Assembly (NCBI GenBank): GCA_903825285.1
Contig: CAIJZY010000003.1
Span: 1 to 64,000 of the forward strand
DNA: 64,000 nt
Direction of reading: 5' to 3'
Source: an uncultured Opitutia bacterium
GTDB lineage: Bacteria > Verrucomicrobiota > Verrucomicrobiia > Opitutales > Opitutaceae
Part shown: positions 24,898 to 33,780 of the stretch, piece after piece
How positions within the stretch are numbered: the first letter of the stretch is position 1
Layout: each line of letters starts with the position of its first letter
Program-made: the position numbers and the translations under genes
Notes under the pieces: generated by a model
The model's input: only the letters and a program-made list of their open reading frames with translations
Database searches by the model: none
Told to the model about the DNA's origin: nothing

Positions 24898-26271
24898 ATG
24901 TCCCAAGTCCGCGTCCGCTTCGCCCCCAGCCCCACGGGCTTCTTCCACATCGGGAGCGCCCGCACCGCGCTGTTCAACTGGCTCTACGCCCGCCACACGG
25001 GCGGCGTCTTCGTGCTGCGGATCGAGGACACGGACAAGGAGCGCAACAGCGAGCAGTTCCTCCAGGTGATTTACGACAGCCTATCATGGCTCGGGCTGAA
25101 CTGGGACGAGGGTCCGGGCGTCGGCGGGGCGTACGGTCCCTATCGGCAGAGCGAGCGGGCGGACATCTACCGGGAGTACCTCGCAAAGCTCAAGGCCACC
25201 GGCCGCACGTATGAGAAGGACGGGGCGGTCTGGTTCCGGCTGATCGGCGACCGCACCGAGGTGTTCGACGAGCACCGCAAGAAGACGGTCACCAAGGTCA
25301 AGGCCGCGCCCACCGTGATCCAGGACCTGATCCGCGGCCGCGTGGAACGGGTGGAGGACGAGGACTTCGTGATCTTCCGCTCGGACGGCAACCCGGTGTT
25401 CCATTTTGTGAACGTCGTGGACGACATCGCCATGGGCATCACGCACGTGATCCGCGGCGAGGACCATCTCTCGAACACCAGCAAGCACGTGGAGCTGTTC
25501 AAGGCCTTCGGCGTCCCGGTGCCGCACTTTGCGCACATTCCGCTGATCCTGAAGCAGCAGGGCGCGGGCAAGATGTCCAAGCGCGACCAGGGCGCGCTGA
25601 TCGAGGAATACCAGCGGCGCGGCTACCTGCCGGAGGCGCTGGTGAACTTCCTCTGCCTGCTCGGCTGGAATCCCGGCGGCGACCTCGAGAAGCTGCCGCT
25701 GGCGGAGATCATCCGGCTGTTCGATCTCCCGGGCGTGAACCAGAGCAACGCGCGCTTTGACGACAAGAAGCTCGCGCACATGAACATGGTCTATCTGCTC
25801 GCGCTGGCCCCGGACGAGTTTGTGGCGCGCGCGCGGGCCTACTTCGAGCGGCACCATCCCGCGGCGCCGGCGCTGCAGGCCGCGCCGGAGGTGTTCCAGG
25901 CAGTGATGCTGCTGGCCCAGCCCAAGATCAAGGGGCTGGAGGAGCTGCCGGCCTACACGGCGTACCTTTTCACCGAGGACTATCCAGTGGATGCCAAGGT
26001 GAAGGAGAAGGTCATGGGCAAGGGCGACCCGAAGACCCGCCTGACCGAGCTGATCGCGTCGCTGCCGGGCTTCGACTTCACGAGCGACGCGGCCATTGAG
26101 GAGGGAATCAAGGCCCTCGCGGCCAAGGGCAGCCTCGGCTTCGGTGACTACCAGGCGGTGGCGCGGCTCGCCGTCTCGGGCACCAACGCGGGCCCGAGCA
26201 TCACCAGCCTGTTCCGGCTCCTCGGCCGCGACCGTGTGCGGCAGCGGCTGGAGCGGTGCCTCGCCGGCTGA
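24898..26271 (+). CDS. gltX: Glutamyl-tRNA synthetase
   Basis: Class I synthetase charging tRNA-Glu; 457 residues. The HIGH-type motif is HIGS (17-20), with RFAPSPTGF before it and [15 protein letters not shown] after. The KMSKS loop is KMSKR (225-229). [20 protein letters not shown] is also canonical. The true start is the ATG at 24898; the frame upstream is open but overlaps the divergent peptidase gene. glnS nearby means glutaminyl-tRNA can be made directly, so GltX may be discriminating. Confidence 0.97.
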   Translation: MSQVRVRFAPSPTGFFHIGSARTALFNWLYARHTGGVFVLRIEDTDKERNSEQFLQVIYDSLSWLGLNWDEGPGVGGAYGPYRQSERADIYREYLAKLKATGRTYEKDGAVWFRLIGDRTEVFDEHRKKTVTKVKAAPTVIQDLIRGRVERVEDEDFVIFRSDGNPVFHFVNVVDDIAMGITHVIRGEDHLSNTSKHVELFKAFGVPVPHFAHIPLILKQQGAGKMSKRDQGALIEEYQRRGYLPEALVNFLCLLGWNPGGDLEKLPLAEIIRLFDLPGVNQSNARFDDKKLAHMNMVYLLALAPDEFVARARAYFERHHPAAPALQAAPEVFQAVMLLAQPKIKGLEELPAYTAYLFTEDYPVDAKVKEKVMGKGDPKTRLTELIASLPGFDFTSDAAIEEGIKALAAKGSLGFGDYQAVARLAVSGTNAGPSITSLFRLLGRDRVRQRLERCLAG

Positions 26272-26358
26272 GCCGCGGCGCAAGTATCGGTCATAATTGG
26301 GTGTCCACCTCAATTCCGGCTGGTAACCCGGCGAGGGGCGTGTCGTCTTTCAGCCGAC

Positions 26359-26610
26359 ATGAAAAAACTGTCCCTCCTTTTGCTCCTCTCCGGCCTGACC
26401 GTCACGTGGGCCGTCGCCGAGGATTCCCCTGAGATCAAGCTGCCAACCCCGGCGCCCGCGCCGGTCACGGCTCCGGTGGAAACGCCCGCCGCCTCGTCGG
26501 GTCCGGCCACCTCGGCGCATGCCAGGAAGCACGCCAAGGGCCACAAGAAGGGGCACAAGAAGAAGACCCCGGCGGCGGCTCCGTCCGCGTCGGACTTGCC
26601 GAAGACCTGA
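26359..26610 (+). CDS. Small His/Lys-rich secreted protein
   Basis: 83 residues. A signal peptide (KKLSLLLLLSGLTVTWAVA, cleavage near residue 20) precedes a Pro/Ala-rich linker and a basic cluster HARKHAKGHKKGHKKK. No known domain. The His/Lys cluster could bind metal, nucleic acid or anionic cell-wall polymers; this is speculation. It is convergent with glnS (24-base gap). Confidence 0.7.
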   Translation: MKKLSLLLLLSGLTVTWAVAEDSPEIKLPTPAPAPVTAPVETPAASSGPATSAHARKHAKGHKKGHKKKTPAAAPSASDLPKT

Positions 26611-26634
26611 TCGCCGCTCCCGCCGGCCGCCGGC

Positions 26635-28434
26635 TTACTTCTCGCCGGCCTTCGCCCAGGTGTCCTTGAGCGTGATCGTGCGGTTGAAGACCGGCTTCGC
26701 GGACGAGGAGTCCTTGGGGTCCACCACGAAATAGCCGAGCCGCTCGAACTGGAGGAATTGTCCCGGGGCCGCATCCTTGAGCGCGGGCTCCAGGCGGGCG
26801 GTCACGACCTCGAGCGAGCGCGGGTTGATGTGCTTGAGGAAGTCGCCGTCGGCGTCGGGCTCGGGCACGGTGAAGAGCCGGTCGTAGAGCCGCACCTCGG
26901 CGGGGAAGGACTCCGTCGCGCTGACCCAGTGGATGGTGCCCTTGACCTTGCGGTCGACGTTCGGGCCGCCGGCGCGGGTGGTGAGGTCGGCGGTGCAACG
27001 CAGCTCGGTGAGGGCGCCCGCGGCGTCCTTCACGACCTCGTCGCACTTGATGATGCACGCGTACTTGAGCCGCACCTCGCCGCCGGGCTTGAGGCGGAAA
27101 TATTTTGGCGGCGGGACCTCGGCGAAGTCCTCGGACTCGATGAAGACCTCGCGCGTGAGGCGCATCGGGCGGCTGGTGGGCTGCTCGGACTGCGGGTCGT
27201 TGACGGCGGTGCACTCCAGCACCTCGCCGGGGGCGAGGTTGGTGAGCACGAGCTTGAGCGGGCGCACCACGGCGAGGCGGCGCTGGGCGAGGGGGTTGAG
27301 CTCCTCGCGGATCGCGTGCTCGAAGACGGCGATCTCGGTCGAGCTGATGAACTTGGTCACGCCCGCGCCGATGGCGAAGCGGCGCACCGCGCTGGCGGGC
27401 ACGCCCCGGCGGCGCAGGCCGCGCAGGGTCGGCAGCCGCGGGTCGTCCCAACCGCTGGCCACGCCGTCGTTGAGCAGCTGGATGAGCTTGCGCTTGGAGA
27501 CGAGCGTGTAGGTCGGGCGCAGCTTGGAGAACTCGTACTGGTGCGGCAGCGGGCGGGGCAGCGAGAGACTCTCGAGCACCCAGTCGTAGAGCGGGCGGTG
27601 GTCGGTGAACTCGAGCGAGCAGAGGCTGTGCGTGACGCCCTCGAGGTAGTCGCTCAGGCAGTGGGCGTAGTCGTAGAGCGGGTAGAGGCACCAGGTGTCG
27701 CCGGTCTGGTGGTGGGCCGTGTGCCGGATGCGGTAGAGCAGGGGGTCGCGCAGCCACATGTTGGGCGCGCTCATGTCGATCTTCGCCCGGAGCGAGCGGG
27801 CGCCGTCGGGAAACTCGCCCGCCTTCATGCGCGTGAACAGGTCGAGGTTCTCCGCCACGCTGCGGTCGCGGAACGGGCTGTTGCGGCCGGGCCGGTCGGG
27901 CGCGCCGCGGTACTCGTCCGTCTCCTGCGGCGAGAGGTCGCAGACGTAGGCCTTGCCCAGCTCGATCAGGCGCACCGCGTAGGCGTAGAGCTGGTCAAAA
28001 TAATGGCTCGCGAAGAACGGCTCGAGCCGGGCGGCCGGCGTGCCCGGCGCGGCGGCGGTCAGCAGGTAGTCGGTCTGCCCGGCGACGAGTGAGGTGGCGG
28101 GCTTGGCGCCCTTGGCCTTCAGGCCGAGGCAGTGGTCCGCCCAGCCGGCAATGAGCCAGTTCACGTCATCGAGGATGGCGTCCACGTACTCCACCTCCTC
28201 CTTGGCCGGGTTGGTGTCGTCCATCCGGAGGTTGCACTGCCCCTGGTTCTCCCGCGCGATGCCGAAATCGATGCAGATCGCCTTGGCGTGCCCGATGTGG
28301 AGATAGCCGTTGGGCTCGGGCGGAAACCGCGTCACGATCTTCGGGTAGCGCTTTTCCGCGACGTGCTGGGCGACGATGTCGCGGATGAAATCGCTCGGGG
28401 CCGGGCTGGCCGGCTCGGTGGGCTCGACGGTCAT
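26635..28434 (-). CDS. glnS: Glutaminyl-tRNA synthetase
   Basis: 599 residues from the ATG at 28434. Class I catalytic core: RFPPEPNGYLHIGHAKA (HIGH 46-49), FGIARENQGQCNLRMDDTNP, and the KMSKS equivalent LVSKRKLIQL. Two anticodon-binding beta-barrel domains follow, with LRCTADLTTR late. It charges tRNA-Gln directly. An upstream ATG would extend the N-terminus by 15 residues without support. Its reading strand faces gltX, so the two synthetase genes flank the small secreted protein. Confidence 0.97.
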   Translation of the reverse strand: MTVEPTEPASPAPSDFIRDIVAQHVAEKRYPKIVTRFPPEPNGYLHIGHAKAICIDFGIARENQGQCNLRMDDTNPAKEEVEYVDAILDDVNWLIAGWADHCLGLKAKGAKPATSLVAGQTDYLLTAAAPGTPAARLEPFFASHYFDQLYAYAVRLIELGKAYVCDLSPQETDEYRGAPDRPGRNSPFRDRSVAENLDLFTRMKAGEFPDGARSLRAKIDMSAPNMWLRDPLLYRIRHTAHHQTGDTWCLYPLYDYAHCLSDYLEGVTHSLCSLEFTDHRPLYDWVLESLSLPRPLPHQYEFSKLRPTYTLVSKRKLIQLLNDGVASGWDDPRLPTLRGLRRRGVPASAVRRFAIGAGVTKFISSTEIAVFEHAIREELNPLAQRRLAVVRPLKLVLTNLAPGEVLECTAVNDPQSEQPTSRPMRLTREVFIESEDFAEVPPPKYFRLKPGGEVRLKYACIIKCDEVVKDAAGALTELRCTADLTTRAGGPNVDRKVKGTIHWVSATESFPAEVRLYDRLFTVPEPDADGDFLKHINPRSLEVVTARLEPALKDAAPGQFLQFERLGYFVVDPKDSSSAKPVFNRTITLKDTWAKAGEK

Positions 28435-28524
28435 AACGCGGCAAATTGCGCGGCGCGCGGGCGCGAGGCAACAAGGCAATTTTCCCGTCGGTCAAATTGG
28501 CATGCTGGCGCTGCCCGGGACCGG

Positions 28525-30270
28525 TCAGCGCTTCTTCCGGAACGGCGGCGCCGACGGCCCGGCGGGCAGGGTCCCATCGGCGGCCATCTCGCGCAGCACG
28601 CTGCCGAGATAGGGGATGAGCTGCTTCTTGCGGCTGACGATGCCGGGGAGGTCGAAGATCTCGTCCTGCTCGACGTGCTTGTAGGAGATCCGGTTGATCA
28701 CGCCCGCGTCGCCCTTCACGAGCAGCAGCGAGTTCTGGGTGTTGATGTCGGTGACGAGCAGGCAGGCGAACGCCAGGCGCTCCTCCTCGCGCAGCTGCTG
28801 CAGCGCGGCGGTGATCGCCTTGGCGTGCTCCCAGAAGTTGCCGAAGCCGAGCTCCTCGACCTGCGAGACGGCGAAGCGCACGCCCTCCTCCTCGTAGATC
28901 TTGAAGTCGGAGCGGACGACCTTGGCCGGCGGATTCGCGAGGATGACCGAGCCGGAGCTGAAGATCTCGTCCGCGAGCTTGCGGGAGTCCACGCCGGCGA
29001 TCTTCGCCAGCCAGGCCAGGATCACGCCGTCCTTCGGCGTGGTGGTCGGGCTGTGGAGGTGCAGCGTGTCCGAGACCAGACCGGACATCATGATGCCCGC
29101 GATCTCGGGACTGGGCGTCAGGCCCTCGCGGCGGTAGAGGTCGGCCACGATCGTGCAGGTCGAGCCCACCGGCTCGTTGAGGAAAAGGATCGGCTGCTGG
29201 GTGTTGAGCGAGCCGAGGCGGTGGTGGTCGATGACTTCCGTCACCGTCACCTCGTCCGCGCCGGGCACCGCCTGCGTCATCTCGTTGTGATCCACCAGCA
29301 CGAGCCGGGTCTTCCCGGGCTTGAGCAGGTCGCTCTTGGTCAGGATGCCCTGGAGCGCGCCGTCGTCATCCGTCACCAGCAGGGCGTGCTGCGCGCCGGT
29401 CGTGAACTTCTGCCGGACCTCCGCGATGCGCACGTCGGCGCCGACCGTGAGGAACTTCCGGTCGATCACGCGCTCGATGGCCGAGGCCGTGCGCACGACC
29501 CAGGCGGTGGTGGCGGAGTCGTAGGGGCTGACGATCACGCTGACCTCCTTGGCCTGCGCGAGCGCCACGATCTCGGGGTCGGGGTCGAGGTTGCTGGTGA
29601 TGACCAGCGCGCGGACGCCGAGCTCGATGGAGCGCTTCTGCACGTCGCGGCGGTCGCCGACAATGACGATGGACTGGCTCGCGGGGATCTGTTCGCGCTC
29701 GGAGATGCTCCAGAAGGTCCGGATGTCCATTGTGCCGAGGCGGACGTAAAGTTCCTCGGTGCGCCGCTCGCCCACGACGTGCAGCGCCCGGGCGTGAAGC
29801 GCGCGCGTGATGCTGGCGAGGGAGGTCTTCACCTGGCGCATGAGGCGGGGCTCGTTGACGCGCGGGATGAAGATGCCGCCGAGGGCGGCGAGCGACACGG
29901 TGCCGACGATGCCGCGCTTGGCGGAGAGGACCGGCAGCAGGCGGATGTGGTGGCGGTCGATGAGCTCGAGCGCCTCGGCGCACGTGGCGCCCTCGGGCAC
30001 CGAGACGACGTCGCGCATCATCAGGTCCCGCACGCGCGGGCTGACATCGCTCAGGTAAAGCGGCAGGGGCTGGCGGAAGCGCGCGAGGATGGTGTCGATG
30101 CGGGCGTTGGAGTTGCCGCAGCGCGCCGCGACGTAGCCGTGCTCGCCCCGCAGTTCCTTGTAGGCGGCGTAGGCGATGGCCGAGCAGATGGCGTCGGCGT
30201 CGGGATTCCGGTGTCCGACGACATAGGTCGTGGTGTCGGACCGGGAAATCGGTTGGGCGGCAGTCGTCAT
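28525..30270 (-). CDS. Manganese-dependent inorganic pyrophosphatase with CBS and DRTGG domains
   Basis: 581 residues. The DHH phosphatase core is split: GHRNPDADAICSAIAYA at the N-terminus, then a regulatory insert, then VLVDHNEMTQAV and VIDHHRLGS, ending with the DHHA2 region and SRKKQLIPYL. The insert has CBS1 (VRDLMMRDVVSVPEG), a DRTGG-like domain (IVIVGDRRDVQ) and CBS2 (HALLVTDDDGALQGILTKSD). In characterised CBS-PPases such inserts sense AMP, ADP, ATP or Ap4A. It hydrolyses PPi to phosphate in the cytoplasm. It follows the prepilin-like gene on the same strand. Confidence 0.92.
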   Translation of the reverse strand: MTTAAQPISRSDTTTYVVGHRNPDADAICSAIAYAAYKELRGEHGYVAARCGNSNARIDTILARFRQPLPLYLSDVSPRVRDLMMRDVVSVPEGATCAEALELIDRHHIRLLPVLSAKRGIVGTVSLAALGGIFIPRVNEPRLMRQVKTSLASITRALHARALHVVGERRTEELYVRLGTMDIRTFWSISEREQIPASQSIVIVGDRRDVQKRSIELGVRALVITSNLDPDPEIVALAQAKEVSVIVSPYDSATTAWVVRTASAIERVIDRKFLTVGADVRIAEVRQKFTTGAQHALLVTDDDGALQGILTKSDLLKPGKTRLVLVDHNEMTQAVPGADEVTVTEVIDHHRLGSLNTQQPILFLNEPVGSTCTIVADLYRREGLTPSPEIAGIMMSGLVSDTLHLHSPTTTPKDGVILAWLAKIAGVDSRKLADEIFSSGSVILANPPAKVVRSDFKIYEEEGVRFAVSQVEELGFGNFWEHAKAITAALQQLREEERLAFACLLVTDINTQNSLLLVKGDAGVINRISYKHVEQDEIFDLPGIVSRKKQLIPYLGSVLREMAADGTLPAGPSAPPFRKKR

Positions 30271-30347
30271 GGGGGCCAGCGACCTTGGGGACCCGGTCGC
30301 GCCGGGGAAAGCGGGAAATCCGGGGCCGCCCCAAAAAGGCGCCGATT

Positions 30348-31097
30348 TCAGGGTCCGGCCTCGGCCGGGGCGCCCTCGGGGGTGCCGACCCCGCCGCTGG
30401 CGGTGGCGTAGACGCGGGCCGGGCCGGTGAGGGGGAGGGACTGGAGGACGTTGCCCGTCAGCTGGCCTGAGCGGTTCGAGACGAAGCGGTTCGCCATGTC
30501 GGGGTAGAAGGCGACGCTGCCACCGAGGAAGGCCACCAGCCCGCCGGTGTCGCGGTAGACGCCCCGCTCGGCGTCCCAGGTGCCGGCGGCGGTCAGGCCG
30601 CGGGAGAAGGCGATGGGGGTCGTCGCGGGATCCCCGGTCCGCAGCCCGCCGACGAATTCCCAGCTCAGCGCCGCGGCCGCGGCAAACGTCGGGTCGAGGC
30701 TCCGGCGCGCGGGGTCGGTCCGGGCGAGGATGGCCTCGGGATACGCGCCGTTGAAGAGCGGGTCGTTTTTCGCGAAGTAGAACGACGGGTCGCTCAGCAG
30801 GCCCTGGCGGGCGAGGATCATGGGCCAGAGGTGGGCGGGGGAGGGCGCCGTGAGGCTGCCCTGGGCCTGGAGGACCGCGGGGTCGGGCAGGCGGTCGTTG
30901 TTGTCGAGGGCGTAGATCATGGCCGCCTTCGCGAGCTCGCGGAGGTTGTTCGCGTCCACGGTCCGCTGCGCCTTCTCGCGGACGGCGCCGACGGTGGGGA
31001 TGAGGATGGCGGCGAGGATCCCGATGATCGCGATGACGGTCAGCAGCTCAATGAGGGTAAAGGCCGCGGGCTGCGCGCGGCGGGGGAACGACATCAT
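30348..31097 (-). CDS. Prepilin-type N-terminal cleavage/methylation protein
   Basis: 249 residues. A short basic leader ends before FTLIELLTVIAIIGILAAIL, the type III signal with the Glu at position 5 of the mature protein. The residue before cleavage is Ala, not the usual Gly. The rest resembles the verrucomicrobial pseudopilins of the DUF1559/GspG-like kind: AKAAMIYALDNNDRLPDP and a C-terminal AFLGGSVAFYPD. It is exported and cut by a prepilin peptidase; no secretion or pilus genes are adjacent. ATG at 31097 or 31094. Confidence 0.88.
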   Translation of the reverse strand: MMSFPRRAQPAAFTLIELLTVIAIIGILAAILIPTVGAVREKAQRTVDANNLRELAKAAMIYALDNNDRLPDPAVLQAQGSLTAPSPAHLWPMILARQGLLSDPSFYFAKNDPLFNGAYPEAILARTDPARRSLDPTFAAAAALSWEFVGGLRTGDPATTPIAFSRGLTAAGTWDAERGVYRDTGGLVAFLGGSVAFYPDMANRFVSNRSGQLTGNVLQSLPLTGPARVYATASGGVGTPEGAPAEAGP

Positions 31098-31189
31098 GAC
31101 CCGAGCGTCCGGGGCGCGCAACCGCGCCTCAAGGCGAAAGCCGGGCAGGACTCGACAAGCCTTTGCGAACTGACCTAGCGTTCGGAACC

Positions 31190-32056
31190 ATGAAAATTTA
31201 TCTGGATGGAAAGTACGTCGACCAGGCCGATGCCAAGGTTTCCGTGTTTGACCACGGCCTCCTCTACGGCGACGGCGTCTTCGAGGGCATCCGGCTTTAT
31301 GGCGGCAACATCTTCCGCCTCGACGAGCACCTGGAGCGCCTCGAGTACTCGGCCAAGGCCATCCTCCTCGACATGCCGCTCTCCCGCAAGGAGCTGACCG
31401 AGGTCACGTGCGAGACCTGCCGGCAGAACCAGCTCACCGACGCCTACATCCGCCTCGTCGTCACGCGCGGCGTGGGCGACCTTGGCCTCGCCCCCTGGCT
31501 GTGCGCGAAGCCCTCGATCTTCGTGATCGCGAGCAAGATCGCGCTCTATCCCCAGGAGCACTACGACAACGGCCTGGCCATCGTCACCGTGCCCACGCGC
31601 CGCATCAACCCCGCCGCGCTGCCGGCCACGGTCAAGTCGCTGAACTACCTCAACAACATCCTCGGCAAGATCGAGGCGCGGCAGTTCGGCGCGCTCGAGG
31701 CGATCATGCTCAACGACCAGGGCTACGTCGCGGAGTGCACCGCGGACAACGTCTTCATCGTCCACAAGGGCGAGCTCATCACCCCGGCCGCGTCGCAGGG
31801 CGCGCTCAAGGGCATCACCCGCGGCACGATCTTCGACATCGCGAAGGAGCTCAACGTGCCGATCCGCGAGGCGGACATGACCCGCTACGACATCTGGGTG
31901 GCGGACGAGTGCTTCCTCACCGGTTCCGGCGCGGAGGTCATCCCGGTGGTCAAGCTCGACGGCCGCGTGATCGGCTCCGGCAAGCCCGGGCCCATCACGG
32001 CGAAGGTCCTCGCGGCCTTCCGCCGCCGGGTGCTCGTCGAGGGCACGCGGATCTGA
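31190..32056 (+). CDS. ilvE: Branched-chain amino acid aminotransferase
   Basis: Class IV PLP aminotransferase, 288 residues. It catalyses the last step of leucine, isoleucine and valine synthesis. Signatures: DHGLLYGDGVFEGIRLYGG, the PLP lysine K149 in VKSLNYLNNILGK, EAIMLNDQGYVAECTADNVF and ITRGTIFDIAKEL. The exact branch (IlvE versus D-amino acid transaminase) is judged from the EGIR and KSLNYLNN motifs. It lies 5 kb before leuC-leuD but is not in one operon with them. Confidence 0.93.
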   Translation: MKIYLDGKYVDQADAKVSVFDHGLLYGDGVFEGIRLYGGNIFRLDEHLERLEYSAKAILLDMPLSRKELTEVTCETCRQNQLTDAYIRLVVTRGVGDLGLAPWLCAKPSIFVIASKIALYPQEHYDNGLAIVTVPTRRINPAALPATVKSLNYLNNILGKIEARQFGALEAIMLNDQGYVAECTADNVFIVHKGELITPAASQGALKGITRGTIFDIAKELNVPIREADMTRYDIWVADECFLTGSGAEVIPVVKLDGRVIGSGKPGPITAKVLAAFRRRVLVEGTRI

Positions 32057-32094
32057 CGCCCCGCCGCCCCGCGGCGGCACGTCCGGGGATTTGG

Positions 32095-32138
32095 TGCAGG
32101 CGCTTGCCAGCGCGCGGCGCTGTGGCATGGTGCCTGCA
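32095..32138 (+). promoter_or_regulatory. Candidate promoter/hairpin upstream of mcsA
   Basis: An imperfect inverted repeat (tgcaggcgcttgcca with tggcatggtgcctgca) lies 20-65 bases before mcsA. Its right arm, 32123-32138, also fits the sigma-54 -24/-12 spacing (tggcatg-gtgc-ctgca, GG-N10-GC). A sigma-70 reading with ttgcca as -35 is possible too. It is therefore a regulatory candidate rather than a proven promoter. Confidence 0.3.
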
Positions 32139-32159
32139 GGCAAAGCCCTCCCTCTACCC

Positions 32160-32666
32160 ATGGCCCACCCGCTCAAATGCGACCTCTGTACCAAGCCTGC
32201 GACCGTGCACCTCACGCAGATCGTGAATAACAAGGTGCACAAGGTCGACCTGTGCGAGGAGTGCGCCCAGGCGAAGGGGGTCACGGACCCCAGCGGCTTC
32301 TCGCTCGCCGACCTCCTGCTCAAGGCCTCGCTCAACCCCGAGCCCGTCGCGGCCGGCGTCCGCTGCGAGCAGTGCGGCTTCACCCAGGCCGACTTCAAGA
32401 AGCACGGCCGCTTCGGCTGCCCCGCCTGCTACGACACCTTCGGCGGGGTGGTCACGCCCATGCTCGACTCCATGCACAAGGGCACGGCCCACACGGGCAA
32501 GGTGCCGCAGAAGGCGCTCGCGCGGAAAACCCTGCACGACCGCCTGCAACGGCTGGAAGTGGACCTCGCCGCGGCCATCAAGGCCGAGCGCTACGAGGAC
32601 GCCGCCCGCACCCGCGATGAAATCAACCAAGTCAAACACACCTTCGGGCAGCAACCGGCGCGTTGA
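32160..32666 (+). CDS. mcsA: McsA, activator of protein-arginine kinase
   Basis: 168 residues. Zinc-finger-like Cys pairs CDLC (7,10), CEEC (32,35), CEQC (69,72) and CPAC (87,90) are all present, and a UVR-like helix pair ends the protein (LEVDLAAAIKAERYEDAART). In Firmicutes McsA activates McsB. It is followed after four bases by mcsB and then clpC, the classical order, but ctsR is missing. No Shine-Dalgarno precedes the ATG at 32160. Confidence 0.9.
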   Translation: MAHPLKCDLCTKPATVHLTQIVNNKVHKVDLCEECAQAKGVTDPSGFSLADLLLKASLNPEPVAAGVRCEQCGFTQADFKKHGRFGCPACYDTFGGVVTPMLDSMHKGTAHTGKVPQKALARKTLHDRLQRLEVDLAAAIKAERYEDAARTRDEINQVKHTFGQQPAR

Positions 32667-32670
32667 ACCC

Positions 32671-33762
32671 ATGACCATCGCGTCGCTCATTGACTCGCCA
32701 TCCGAGCTGACCGAGGCCTCCGGCAGCAAGACCGCCATCGTGCTGATGACGCGGGTGCGCCTGGCGCGGAACGTCGCGGGCAACCCGTTCCCCGGCTGGG
32801 CCAAGCCCGCCCAGCGCGAGGAGATCCTCGCCCTCTGCAAGGAGGCCGTCGCCGCGACCCCCGCGATGAAGCGCAGCCTGAGCCTCAGCGTCGACGAGCT
32901 CACCGAGCTCGAGAAGCAGATCCTCGTCGAGCGCCACCTCATCAGCCGCGAGCTCAGCGGCACCAAGGCCGGGGCCGGCGCCGTCATCAGCAAGGACCAG
33001 ACCGTTTCCGTGATGATCAACGAGGAGGACCACCTCCGCATCCAGGTCCTGCGCTCCGGCTTCCAGCTCAAGAAGACCTGGGCCGTGATCAACGAGCTCG
33101 ATTCCGCGATCGAGGACCGGCTGGACTACGCCTACTCCGCCACGCTCGGCTACCTGACCGCGTGCCCGACCAACCTCGGCACCGCCATGCGCGCCTCGGC
33201 CATGATGCACCTCCCGGCGCTCGTCATCGCGAGCCAGATGGAGAAGGTGGTCCGCGCGGTGAACCAGCTCGGCATGGTCGTGCGCGGGCTCTTCGGCGAG
33301 GGCTCCGACGCCTCCGGCAGCATCTTCCAGATCTCGAACCAGACCACCCTCGGCGAGTCCGAGGAGGAGATCATCAAGCGGCTGGGCAGCGTGCTCAGCT
33401 CGATCGTCGAGCACGAGCTCAACGCCCGGCAGAAGCTGCTCGAGACCGAGACGGGCAAGCTGCAGGACAAGATCGGCCGCGCCTACGGCATCCTCCAGCA
33501 CGGCCACCTGCTCAGCACGACGGAGGCGATGAACCTGCTCTCGCTCATCCGGCTCGGCGTCGACCTCGGGATCTTTCCCGACACGCACCGTTGCACCATT
33601 GACCGGCTCTTCATCGAGGCGCAGCCCGGCCACCTCCAGCACGCGCAGCACGGCGAGTTCGAGCCGGGCCAGCGCGACCTCCTCCGCGCCACGCGGCTCC
33701 GGGCGGAGTTTGCAAATTTCGCCAAACCCAACTTTACTCCGCGGTCAGACGGACCGAACTAA
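32671..33762 (+). CDS. mcsB: Protein-arginine kinase McsB
   Basis: 363 residues. ATP:guanido phosphotransferase fold, phosphorylating arginines of proteins to mark them for ClpC-ClpP. The catalytic Cys is C165 in TACPTNLGTAMRAS; the nucleotide/arginine region includes MTRVRLARNVAGNPFPGW, INEEDHLRIQ and GEGSDASGSIFQISNQ. Length fits McsB. The ATG at 32671 is chosen because an upstream ATG at 32617 would overlap mcsA by 50 bases. Between mcsA and clpC, so one operon is likely. Confidence 0.93.
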   Translation: MTIASLIDSPSELTEASGSKTAIVLMTRVRLARNVAGNPFPGWAKPAQREEILALCKEAVAATPAMKRSLSLSVDELTELEKQILVERHLISRELSGTKAGAGAVISKDQTVSVMINEEDHLRIQVLRSGFQLKKTWAVINELDSAIEDRLDYAYSATLGYLTACPTNLGTAMRASAMMHLPALVIASQMEKVVRAVNQLGMVVRGLFGEGSDASGSIFQISNQTTLGESEEEIIKRLGSVLSSIVEHELNARQKLLETETGKLQDKIGRAYGILQHGHLLSTTEAMNLLSLIRLGVDLGIFPDTHRCTIDRLFIEAQPGHLQHAQHGEFEPGQRDLLRATRLRAEFANFAKPNFTPRSDGPN

Positions 33763-33780
33763 TCTCCACCACTCACGCCT

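Noticed and set aside
28132-30411. 759-codon plus-strand frame over glnS and the pyrophosphatase gene
   Set aside because: Shadow frame crossing two well-supported genes; low-complexity Arg/Asp/Gly composition.
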